This document shows positions 27,317-34,711 of a stretch of DNA of 64,000 nucleotides, piece after piece. How positions within the stretch are numbered: the stretch's first letter is position 1; every line of letters starts with the position of its first letter. The notes under the pieces were generated by a model. It searched no databases. It worked only from the letters and a program-made list of their open reading frames with translations, and was not told the origin of the DNA. The stretch is from DATARH01 sp963746885 (GTDB taxonomy: Bacteria > Pseudomonadota > Alphaproteobacteria > ATCC43930 > CGMCC-115725): positions 372,001 to 436,000 of the forward strand of contig CAVVDM010000011.1 in the NCBI GenBank assembly GCA_963746885.1, given 5' to 3'. The position numbers and the translations under genes were made by a program.

Positions 27317-27542
27317 AGAACTTCACAAAGTCCCCGACCGTCATCGGAAATTTCTCGTCCTCTGCGGTCTGGAACGGATCGACCCCCAGCGCGTCTTCGA
27401 GCCGCGCCACGATGATCGCGAAGCACAGCGAGTTGAGGCCCGACTCCAACAGCATCGTGTCGTCGGCCAACGCGATCAATGGCTTGTTTTGCTCGCGCGC
27501 GACCTGCTCAAACTCGGAAAAAATGGTCGACTTTACGGACAT
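27297..27542 (-). CDS. Stand-alone acyl carrier protein
   Basis: 81 residues, acidic, four-helix carrier-protein size. The phosphopantetheine site is Ser38 in ESGLNSLCFAIIVARLE, where the canonical GxDSL has Asn in place of Asp. The C-terminal FMTVGDF-like segment (KFPMTVGDFVKFYE) matches helix IV of ACPs in small biosynthetic clusters. It is followed directly by the adenylating enzyme (overlap ~20 nt) and preceded by the thioesterase (15-nt gap). A free carrier between an A-enzyme and a TE implies thioester tethering of an intermediate. A phosphopantetheinyl transferase is not in the window. Confidence 0.85.
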   Translation of the reverse strand: MSVKSTIFSEFEQVAREQNKPLIALADDTMLLESGLNSLCFAIIVARLEDALGVDPFQTAEDEKFPMTVGDFVKFYENAAR

Positions 27543-27557
27543 TGTCGGGATTCCCTT

Positions 27558-28568
27558 TCAGAGAGCGCCGGGAGGGCTGGGCCGCGATAGCAGCGCTTGT
27601 GTCAGGCGTTCGCTGATCGGCGCCGCAGTGTCCGCCGCGCCCGCTTCGACCATGTCGAGGTGCGAGCCCGGCACCCTGCAGACATCCAAATCGGTCAGGA
27701 ATTTCCGCCAGACCGTTGCCGACTCGCGCGGCATCAGGGGCGGGACCAACTCCGGCTGCACGAGAACGACCCTTCCCGAATAGCGCGACGGGCGATACGC
27801 CTCGCCGGCGTTGTAGGTCGCGATGTGCACCCGGCGCGACGCCGGGCCGACCCCCTCGGGCACGAGCGGCGGCAGCGGCAACGCTGTCATCCCGCTCTCT
27901 GCCAGATAGCCCGCAAGGCTGCCGAGGCGACGCTTTGCCTCGCGCACTGCCTGCCACGGCGAATATCGCAGCAACGACCACAGGGCGTTGACCGTCCGGC
28001 GGCCCAGAATGTCCGCGTGGCTGCTGAGCGGCCAGTTTTGCCTGCTCGGATACGTATCGACCAGCACCACAAGAGCAACATCTTCCCCTGCCGCAGAGAG
28101 TTGCTGCGCCATCTCCAGCGCTACCAGCCCACCGGCCGAATAGCCGACGAGCAGATATGGCCCCGTCGGCCGCACTGCCTTGATCACGCCGATGCTGTAT
28201 TGCGCCATCTCCGCGAGGCTATGGCAGGGGATTTCACCTTCCTCCAGGCCGCGCGGCTTGATCGCGTAAACCGGCATGGAAACCTGCAACGCCGTGGCGA
28301 GGGGACCAAGCTGCAGGATGCTCCCCGGGGCGCCCGGGACCATGAACACCGGCGGCTCGTCGTTGCCCGGCTTCATCGCAACGCAGCCGGCGACCTGCGG
28401 CGCCGCAACCGTGTGTTCACGGGCGCGCAGCCACGATCGGCCGGCGCGGACGCTGCGGAACAGGCGCGCCGTTGCCTCCTGCGCCAGCTCAGCACTCATC
28501 GCCGGCTGTTGGCTTTCTGCCGCGGGGGCAGCGCCGCGGGATCCCGCCGTTTCAATGGTCAGATCCAC
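27558..28568 (-). CDS. Type I/II thioesterase-domain protein (NRPS/PKS TE-like)
   Basis: Alpha/beta hydrolase of ~336 residues with thioesterase-domain features: FMVPGAPGSILQLGPLATAL, the Ser elbow YLLVGYSAGGLVALEMAQQL, an Asp in VLVDTYPSRQN and a C-terminal His in PGSHLDMVE. The ~90-residue N-terminus (AELAQEATARLFRSVRAGRS) resembles docking or linker sequence rather than a carrier domain. GTG 28568 follows a gggagg site and overlaps the decarboxylase 3' end by 17 nt; the longer open frame is the decarboxylase gene read out of frame. Predicted to release or edit the carrier-bound product. Confidence 0.82.
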   Translation of the reverse strand: MDLTIETAGSRGAAPAAESQQPAMSAELAQEATARLFRSVRAGRSWLRAREHTVAAPQVAGCVAMKPGNDEPPVFMVPGAPGSILQLGPLATALQVSMPVYAIKPRGLEEGEIPCHSLAEMAQYSIGVIKAVRPTGPYLLVGYSAGGLVALEMAQQLSAAGEDVALVVLVDTYPSRQNWPLSSHADILGRRTVNALWSLLRYSPWQAVREAKRRLGSLAGYLAESGMTALPLPPLVPEGVGPASRRVHIATYNAGEAYRPSRYSGRVVLVQPELVPPLMPRESATVWRKFLTDLDVCRVPGSHLDMVEAGAADTAAPISERLTQALLSRPSPPGAL

Positions 28569-30054
28569 CGATCCTCCCCGCTCTCGCCCCCTCCAGCGCT
28601 TCCACCAGCGCCATGACGTCATCCGGCGTGGTCTCGCCATGGGTGACACAGGCACGAATGACCGGCCGGCCCTCGAAATCGGCCACCGACACCCAGGCTC
28701 GCCCCGATGCAAGGACCCGGCCGACGATCGACTTGACGTCGGCAGACCCGCGTGGCGGCTCGACGCACAGCACCGCGAGCGACGACCGGTTGGCAACCGA
28801 CCAGCCGCGCGCCGCCAACGCCGCTTCGATAAGCGCGGCAAGTTCGACCGCTCGCTCGACATGCCGAGCATAACCGGCCCATCCGGCCGCTGCCAGCGAC
28901 AGGAACAGGCGCAGGCCGAGAAAGCGCCGCGACCACTGAACCGAGGTCACATACGGGTCGAGCCCGCCGATATTGGACGGCATGTAGCCGGTCGAAACCT
29001 GGAAGGCGGTGGATAACGCATCGGCGTGCGGGGTGAAGAACATGCCGCAGCCCATTGTCGTCGCGAACCATTTGTGGGCGTCGATGGTGACCGAATCGGC
29101 CTGTTCGATGCCGGCCAGCGCGTCCCGCAGTGCCTCCGATGCGATCAGCGCCCCGCCCCAGGCGGCATCGACGTGATACCAAAGACCCTCTTTCCGGGCG
29201 ATCGCGGCGCAGGCGGCGAGCGGGTCGATCATTCCGGCGTTGGTGGTCCCGGCGGTCGCGGCGATCATCACCGGCACCTGGCCGGCGGCACGATCCCGCG
29301 CTATCGCGGCGGCCAAGGCATCGGCGTCCAACCGCCCCGTGCCATCGGTTTCGATCAGCCGCACGGCGTCGCGGCCGATGCCCGACTGGTGCGCGATCTT
29401 GAACCAGGCAAGGTGGCTTTCCCGCGAGACGTAGAACGCCGGCGGGCCGGCGAAGGCGCGGGCGCCCTTGGTTGCAAAATCGCTGTGCGCCCGGGTCAGA
29501 GCGCAGATCAACGCGGTGTAGTTCGCCTCCGCCCCGCCGGTCGTGAAGTGGCCGGTCGTTGCCGCGGGAAGCCCGGCGCGCTGCGCGACAGCGCCGATCA
29601 CGTGGGCCTCGATCGCGACCGCCGCCGGCGAGGTCGTCGACGTTGCCAGTTGCGGATTGAATGCTGCGACGATCCGATCGGCGCACTGCGCCGGGAAGGT
29701 CGGCGCCGGATTGAACAGCCCAAAATACCGCGGATGCGTCACATGGGTGACGCCGTGCTCGAGTTGCGCAATGACCCAGGAAAACAGCGCTTCTGTCGGC
29801 TGCGGCGCGGCAAAATCGAACCGGGCGAGGTCGCGGCGAAAGCGGTCCCGGTCGAAGGTCGGGGTAACCGCCCCGTCGGCGACCCGTGCGGCGGCGGCGA
29901 GGAGCATCTGCGTCAACAGATCCTCCCGGTGCTCGCGCTCGTCCCGCGCGGGAAAGAGCGCGACAACCGGACACAGCGCGGTGTCGTCGCCCCAATCGGA
30001 TGGAGGAGCAGTGGCCCGCGTGGCCACCGGCGGCGTCGGGTCGAGTTCACCCAT
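28552..30054 (-). CDS. PLP-dependent group II decarboxylase
   Basis: 500-residue fold-type-I enzyme of the glutamate/aromatic-amino-acid/diaminobutyrate decarboxylase family. It has HPRYFGLFNPAPTFPAQCAD, GHFTTGGAEANYTAL, IAATAGTTNAGMIDPLAA, HVDAAWGGALI and the Schiff-base lysine K328 in SVTIDAHKWFATTMGCGMFF. Predicted to decarboxylate an L-amino acid (or, in some relatives, perform oxidative decarboxylation). ATG 30054 shares an 8-nt overlap with the MetA-like gene; an upstream in-frame ATG at 30114 is less likely. Its position between sulfur-amino-acid genes and the thioesterase suggests the substrate is made by those genes. Confidence 0.87.
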   Translation of the reverse strand: MGELDPTPPVATRATAPPSDWGDDTALCPVVALFPARDEREHREDLLTQMLLAAAARVADGAVTPTFDRDRFRRDLARFDFAAPQPTEALFSWVIAQLEHGVTHVTHPRYFGLFNPAPTFPAQCADRIVAAFNPQLATSTTSPAAVAIEAHVIGAVAQRAGLPAATTGHFTTGGAEANYTALICALTRAHSDFATKGARAFAGPPAFYVSRESHLAWFKIAHQSGIGRDAVRLIETDGTGRLDADALAAAIARDRAAGQVPVMIAATAGTTNAGMIDPLAACAAIARKEGLWYHVDAAWGGALIASEALRDALAGIEQADSVTIDAHKWFATTMGCGMFFTPHADALSTAFQVSTGYMPSNIGGLDPYVTSVQWSRRFLGLRLFLSLAAAGWAGYARHVERAVELAALIEAALAARGWSVANRSSLAVLCVEPPRGSADVKSIVGRVLASGRAWVSVADFEGRPVIRACVTHGETTPDDVMALVEALEGARAGRIGGSDH

Positions 30055-31075
30055 AAGCTGGCACCGTCGGCAGTTGGGCGCCATTCGCCGCGCAGGCATC
30101 GATCGACGCGGCAAACGGCAATTTTCGGTGCGCCAGGGAGGACAGCCAGCTGGCGTAGAGGTGGCTTGCCGCCGCCTGCCACGAGCCGAGCAGATTGCGC
30201 TGCGCCAAGTCCATCGGGAACTCGGCGATCAGTGCTTTCTCGCGTCGCTGCAGCGCCTTTGCCCGGAACGCCAGCAGCGCCGCGCTCGCGGCCTCTCCGA
30301 AGTAGTCGCAGGGCATTTCCGGGTATTCAGCGCTGATGCCGCCGAGAAAGCGGCTGACATCGCGGCGATATTCCCGCAACAGCGCGTCGGCTTCGTATTC
30401 CGGGTGGCCCTGCATGAACAGGAACGGGGCGCTGAATTGCTTGATGAACAGATCGGCGCCGGCGACCGGGGACCGCACCAGGATCTCGTAGCCGCGCGAT
30501 GCCAGTTCCTGTTCGGGCAAGTCGTTGTAGCGGGAATGCGGCGTGCGCCAGCATGCCGGGCCATTGCTGACCAGGGGGTGATCGGCTGTCTTGACGCATT
30601 CGAAGACGCCGGACAGCTTGACGGTGCGGGTAATGCGCCGGATGCCGTCAAGGTGATGCACGGCGGCATGAGCGGCGAGGCAGGACCAGATGCTGGGAAC
30701 CGCATGTTCCACCGTCCAGTCCACCAGCCTGGCCAGCGTCGGCCAGTAGGGTTCGTCGGTCAGATCGGCGGCGCGCGGCTCGGTCCCGGTGACGATCAGG
30801 CCATCCAGATCGGCGTCCCACAGTGTCTCGACAGGCTCGGCATGATCGCGCGCATACTGCCGGCCGGCATCGGAGCGGGGAATGCTGCCAATCGAGAACA
30901 CGCGCAGCACAACCGGCAGATTGCCGGCCGCCTTGCTCAGCAGTTCGCGAAATTGCCGCTCGGTGCTGGCTAGCGCCAGGTCCGGCATGTTGTTGACGAG
31001 GCCGATGATGATCGGACGGACGCCATCGCCGTGCGACACTTCACCTCGATTTGGATGCGTCGACAAGACAGCCAT
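30047..31075 (-). CDS. MetA-like homoserine O-acyltransferase family protein
   Basis: 342 residues in the class I glutamine-amidotransferase-like fold used by MetA. Landmarks: IIIGLVNNMPDLALASTERQ (MetA NLMP region), the nucleophile Cys132 in PSIWSCLAAHAAVHHLDGI, and the His224/Glu226 pair in FMQGHPEYEADALLREYRRD, closely matching MetA GHPEYD. The nucleophile context WSCLAAHA differs from the usual CWGAQA, so acyl donor or acceptor may differ from standard methionine synthesis. ATG 31075 follows ggggaa. It lies 28 nt after the MetY-like gene and overlaps the decarboxylase. Inference: acylates the hydroxyl of homoserine or an analogue to create a leaving group. Confidence 0.83.
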   Translation of the reverse strand: MAVLSTHPNRGEVSHGDGVRPIIIGLVNNMPDLALASTERQFRELLSKAAGNLPVVLRVFSIGSIPRSDAGRQYARDHAEPVETLWDADLDGLIVTGTEPRAADLTDEPYWPTLARLVDWTVEHAVPSIWSCLAAHAAVHHLDGIRRITRTVKLSGVFECVKTADHPLVSNGPACWRTPHSRYNDLPEQELASRGYEILVRSPVAGADLFIKQFSAPFLFMQGHPEYEADALLREYRRDVSRFLGGISAEYPEMPCDYFGEAASAALLAFRAKALQRREKALIAEFPMDLAQRNLLGSWQAAASHLYASWLSSLAHRKLPFAASIDACAANGAQLPTVPAYG

Positions 31076-31103
31076 CGTGCGTTCCCCGCGAGTGCTAAGG
31101 CCG

Positions 31104-32405
31104 CTATTGGGCAGCAATCGGCGCGGCATCCTTCTGCGCCCGGTCCAGCGCCTGATCGAGGTCGGCGATGATGTCGTCGGCGTGTTCGATGCCGACGCTC
31201 ACCCGGATCATTTCCGGGCTGACACCCGCCTTGAGTTGCTCCGCCGGCGGCATCTGCCGGTGCGTCGTCGACGCCGGGTGGCAGGCCAGCGTCTTCGCGT
31301 CTCCCAGATTGACCAGGCGCTTGATCAGACCCAGGGCGTTGTAAAAGCGGGTGCCGCCGACGTAGCCGCCGCGCACGCCAAAGGTCAGCAGCGAACAGGC
31401 CCGGCCGCCGAGGTATTTCTGCGCCAGCGCGTGATAGGGATTGTCCGGGAAGCCGACGTAGTTGACCCATTCGACGCGGCCGTCACCGCGCAAGAACTCC
31501 GCGACGCGCCGGGCATTGGCGACATGCCGCTCGACGCGCAGCGCAATGGTCTCGATGCCCTGCAACAGCAGGAACGCGCTCATCGGCGCCAGGACGGAAC
31601 CGGTGGTCCGCTGAAAGACGCTGCGGCAGCGCGCGATGTAGGCCGCCGGACCGAAATGCTCGGTGTAAACGAGGCCGTGGTAGGATTCGTCGGGCTCGTT
31701 GAACATCGGGAACCGGCCGGCGTGCCGGTCCCACGGAAATTTGCCGCTATCGACAATCGCACCGCCCAGTGTCGTGCCGTGCCCGCCCATGAACTTGGTC
31801 AGGGAATGCACGACGATGTCGGCGCCGAACTCGATCGGGCGCAGCAGGATCGGCGTCGCGACCGTGTTGTCGACGATCAGCGGCACGCCATGCGCGTGCG
31901 CCCGGTCGGCGATCGCTTCGATATCGCAGATGTTGCCCGCCGGGTTGCCGACGCTCTCGCAGAACACCGCGCTCGTGTCCGCGTCGATCAGCGCCTCGAT
32001 ATCGGCCGGATGATCCGATTTGGCAAAGCGAACCTTGACCCCGAGGCTCGGCAGCAGGTGAGCGAACAGGGTGTGGGTGGTGCCGTAAAGCTGCGGCACC
32101 GAGACGATATTGCTGCCCATCCGGCTGAGGTTGAGCACCGCATAGTGCAGCGCCGCCTGGCCCGAACTGACGCTGAGCGCCTGCACCCCGCCCTCCAGCG
32201 CGGCGACCCGCCGATCGAGCACGTCCACCGTCGGGTTGTTGATCCGGCTATAGCGGAACCCCTCCTGCTCCAGATTGAACAGCGCCGCGCCGTGCTCGGC
32301 GCTGTCAAACGCATAGGCCGCCGTCTGATAAATCGGTACCGCTACCGCCCCCGTCGTCGGATCCGCAACAAAACCCCCATGCACCGCAATGGTTTCGTTT
32401 CGCAC
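31104..32405 (-). CDS. O-acetylhomoserine sulfhydrylase-like (MetY family) PLP enzyme
   Basis: 433-residue Cys/Met-metabolism PLP enzyme. N-terminal TIAVHGGFVADPTTGAVAVP, YSRINNPTVDVLDRRVAALE, PLP lysine K204 in VVHSLTKFMGGHGTTLGGAI, and the MetY-length insertion around FNEPDESYHGLVYTEHFGP identify MetY rather than MetB/MetC. Catalyses gamma-substitution of an O-acylhomoserine by sulfide or another nucleophile. GTG 32405 with ggaagggg upstream. Together with the MetA-like neighbour it forms a two-step homocysteine-type module placed in a carrier-protein operon, which is not the normal housekeeping arrangement. Confidence 0.88.
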   Translation of the reverse strand: MRNETIAVHGGFVADPTTGAVAVPIYQTAAYAFDSAEHGAALFNLEQEGFRYSRINNPTVDVLDRRVAALEGGVQALSVSSGQAALHYAVLNLSRMGSNIVSVPQLYGTTHTLFAHLLPSLGVKVRFAKSDHPADIEALIDADTSAVFCESVGNPAGNICDIEAIADRAHAHGVPLIVDNTVATPILLRPIEFGADIVVHSLTKFMGGHGTTLGGAIVDSGKFPWDRHAGRFPMFNEPDESYHGLVYTEHFGPAAYIARCRSVFQRTTGSVLAPMSAFLLLQGIETIALRVERHVANARRVAEFLRGDGRVEWVNYVGFPDNPYHALAQKYLGGRACSLLTFGVRGGYVGGTRFYNALGLIKRLVNLGDAKTLACHPASTTHRQMPPAEQLKAGVSPEMIRVSVGIEHADDIIADLDQALDRAQKDAAPIAAQ

Positions 32406-32529
32406 CTGATGCCCCTTCCGTGTCGCGTCCGCCGCGGCGGGATTCCGAATTGTCGGCCGGGAAGGTTAATTTCGCATTGTCTGCCGCCAAGGCTTGCGCT
32501 CGCCCGCTGCCGCTATAGCGTGCCGGCCG

Positions 32530-33255
32530 CTACTCAGCGGCCACCGCACACAGTTCGGCTCCCTCGCTCGCGACGTTCGCCAGATCGGCCGATGCCTGCC
32601 AAAACCGCGGCACCGCGGCAACCAGCAATTCTCTGAAGGCAATCCAGAGCGGCAGGATGCGGTCATCCGGTTTCAGATGACGGCTCAAAGCACCGTGGCC
32701 CCCGTCGTCATCCGTATCGAACCGGATGTGTTCCTCCAAGAAGAATCTGAAGGCGCTCGGTCCGGCCCCCCGCCAATCGGGCGCCCGGAGCATCGCCGCG
32801 AAGACCCGGCTCAGGCCGCCATCCTCGTAGCTGGCGATGCTTGTCGCGCGGGTGACATCGTCGATCTCGCGGATGCGGCCCAAATAGGCCTGGCCGACCT
32901 GAGACAAATAATCATCCCGCTCAACCCCCTCCAGCGCAAGCAACCGCTTGACGAATTCGTCGTGGTTAAGTCTTTCGCCAACCGCAGCGACCCCGGGCCA
33001 GGGCGACAGATTAGCGGTGTCGCATTCTCCCTCACGGAGCTTTGTCAGCTTCTCGTCGTGCGGGTAAAGCCGACAGGCAACCTCGAGATTCTCGCGAAAC
33101 TGGATCGAGAAATAATAATACGATTTGGCAATCTGCATTACTTCATGGAGGTTAATATTTTCCCAATTTAGCCGGCAGATCTCGTCGATCACTGTCTCAA
33201 ACTCAAACGGGCGGCGGCCGTTCACCGGCGACGGTACGCTCACATTTTCATCCAT
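32530..33255 (-). CDS. Haem-oxygenase-like fold iron-containing oxidase/oxygenase (HDO-like)
   Basis: ~241 residues, predicted all-helical. Features are AKSYYYFSIQFRENLEVACR, TANLSPWPGVAAVGERLNHD, ATSIASYEDGGLSRVFAAML, and the ligand-rich helix RFFLEEHIRFDTDDDGGHGA followed by LSRHL. The EEH-x3-D and HG-x-L-x2-H pattern resembles metal ligands of haem-oxygenase-like di-iron oxidases (UndA, SznF, BesC relatives). ATG 33255 has gtgagg upstream; ATG 33285 is an alternative. First gene of the operon, with a 124-nt gap to MetY-like that holds a GC-rich hairpin across the stop. Substrate unknown; oxidative decarboxylation, N-oxygenation or C-C cleavage are all known for the fold. Confidence 0.7.
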   Translation of the reverse strand: MDENVSVPSPVNGRRPFEFETVIDEICRLNWENINLHEVMQIAKSYYYFSIQFRENLEVACRLYPHDEKLTKLREGECDTANLSPWPGVAAVGERLNHDEFVKRLLALEGVERDDYLSQVGQAYLGRIREIDDVTRATSIASYEDGGLSRVFAAMLRAPDWRGAGPSAFRFFLEEHIRFDTDDDGGHGALSRHLKPDDRILPLWIAFRELLVAAVPRFWQASADLANVASEGAELCAVAAE

Positions 33256-33401
33256 TACATGCCTCACGGAAACGTCCATCTTCATGACACGTCATGGCGT
33301 GCGATAGCCGCCCACGTGCCTCATTTCAGTAAAACAGCAGGAAAAATCTGGGCTCCATTTTCTCTGCACGAGGCGACGGACGCCCAGAATTTGATGGCCT
33401 A

Positions 33402-33430
33402 GGAGTATCGGTCGATCAACCACAAATCAA
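33402..33430 (-). promoter_or_regulatory. Possible promoter of the biosynthetic operon
   Basis: On the complement strand TTGATT (33425-33430) and TACTCC (33402-33407) are separated by 17 nt, in the AT-rich stretch ahead of the HDO-like gene. The -10 match is poor and the leader would be ~140 nt, so this is only a candidate. Confidence 0.2.
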
Positions 33431-33753
33431 GGATAAAAAGAGTTAAAATTTTATCCATCTCCATTCGCAAATAATGGTTAACGTCGGCATGCGGATTCCC
33501 AAGTCGGCTCTTGCGACCCATCGACTATTCCGCGAGCAGGAATGAGCAACGGCCTATATCGATCCTCCCGGAGGCTGCCATAGTCGAGTTTACCCGCTCC
33601 TTGATCGCGTTCCGACGACGTCGCTTCCCGGATAAGGTAGCCTGCGCGAAGTACCTCTTTGCGGCGCGCGGTGGCGTCTCGGTCGGATTCAAACTGAGAC
33701 AACCCATTCCGCAAAGCTCGGGATCTCGGGCAAGCCACAAATACGGCCCTGGA

Positions 33754-33773
33754 TTGCCACTTTCGCGGGAATG
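33754..33773. repeat. Degenerate REP-like element
   Basis: The complement strand reads attcccgcgaaagtggcaat, a mismatched version of the palindrome at 21164-21183, followed by ccaggg as in the common SRESGNPG intergenic repeat. It lies 46 nt before the methyltransferase start. Confidence 0.6.
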
Positions 33774-33819
33774 ACGCTGAGTTGTAGCCTCTTCGATAAT
33801 CCTGCGTCGGAGCTCTGTC

Positions 33820-34449
33820 ATGGACGATGCGCTCGGGCTGCCATCAGGCGCCTTTTCGAAGATCGACGGCGACGACGACGCGCTGTTCTACGACGAGCCG
33901 CGCCTCGTCTATCATATCGACGAACGGGCGGTCGCCGCGCTGACCGGCTTTTACCGCGAGGTATTGCCGGCGGGTGGCGTCCTCCTTGACCTGATGAGCA
34001 GCTGGGTCAGCCACCTGCCGCCCGAGACCGAATACGGCGAAGTCATCGGCCTTGGCATGAACGCGGCCGAGCTTGCCGCCAACCCCCGGCTTGCCCGCTG
34101 GTTCGTGCAGGACCTCAACCGCGATCCCGCGCTACTGCTCCCCGACGCCAGCGTCGACGCGGCGATGATCTGCGTCTCGATCCAGTATCTGCAGCAGCCG
34201 GTCGCAGTCTTGCGCGAGGTGGTGCGGGTACTGCGCCCCGGCTCCCCGATTGTCATCAGCTTCTCGAACCGCTGCTTTCCAACGAAGGCGGTCGCGATCT
34301 GGCATCGGCTCGACGACGACGGCCACGCCAAACTCGTCGAGGCATATTTGCGTCATGCCGGTTTCGACCAGATCGAAATCCGCCGGTTGGCGCATTGGGT
34401 CGAGGATTTCAGCGATCCGCTGATCGCGGTGGTCGGTCGAACGGCTTGA
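33820..34449 (+). CDS. Class I SAM-dependent methyltransferase-like protein
   Basis: 209 residues with a Methyltransf_11-like core. The motif I region is GGVLLDLMSSWVSHLPPE, a diverged form of the usual D/E-x-G-x-G-x-G loop: LDLMSSW lacks the glycine triad. ICVSIQYLQQPVAVLREVVR and VLRPGSPIVISFSNRCFP match motifs post-II and III. The C-terminal HAGFDQIEIRRLAHW is family-like. The missing glycines mean SAM binding is uncertain. ATG 33820 has cggagc upstream. Divergent from the HDO-like operon, so it could be a tailoring gene or unrelated. Confidence 0.72.
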   Translation: MDDALGLPSGAFSKIDGDDDALFYDEPRLVYHIDERAVAALTGFYREVLPAGGVLLDLMSSWVSHLPPETEYGEVIGLGMNAAELAANPRLARWFVQDLNRDPALLLPDASVDAAMICVSIQYLQQPVAVLREVVRVLRPGSPIVISFSNRCFPTKAVAIWHRLDDDGHAKLVEAYLRHAGFDQIEIRRLAHWVEDFSDPLIAVVGRTA

Positions 34450-34711
34450 CCGGCGGGCAAGCCGGGAAGCAGTGTCTCGCGCGGGAGGAAACATGGCGGG
34501 GCGAAACGCCCGGCCATGTAACCCTACATCATTCGTTGTCTGGCCTTTGGCGCGCACGCGGTGGTCGGCGTCGCGATTTTCGGCATGGCGGGCGGGCGTC
34601 ACCAGCTCGGTGTGGACGCTTACCGAGCCCGGTGAGCCGCCGGCGGCTCAATGGCGCGGGGCAGGCGGTCGCGCTGGAGGCGGAGATAGCCGAAGCGACA
34701 GGAGAACGGGA
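34450..34711 (+). other. Spacer with possible gene remnant
   Basis: 262 nt between the methyltransferase and the benzoate-CoA ligase-like gene. One frame ends NGAGQAVALEAEIAEATGE and its stop overlaps the next ATG in an ATGA junction, as in a genuine operon. Another frame carries VVGVAIFGMAGGRHQLGVDA. No frame forms an intact recognised protein. It may be a gene eroded by internal deletion or frameshifts. Confidence 0.35.

Larger units (their letters stand above)
33256..33819. other. AT-richer divergent intergenic region
   Basis: About 560 nt separate the HDO-like gene from the methyltransferase. It is clearly lower in GC than the rest of the window between 33300 and 33500. It holds a possible complement-strand promoter (33402-33430) and a REP-like palindrome near 33754. 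Open frames read through the REP-like sequence (SRESGNPG) and are not genes. The base composition suggests a regulatory island or a scar of transfer. Confidence 0.6.

Noticed and set aside
32406..32529. Possible SAM-II riboswitch ahead of the MetY-like gene
   Set aside because: The gap lacks the conserved SAM-II pseudoknot sequences; only a short GC hairpin over the upstream stop codon is visible.
33525..33821. 98-codon complement ORF containing SRESGNPG
   Set aside because: This peptide is the translation of a known type of intergenic palindromic repeat, not a gene.
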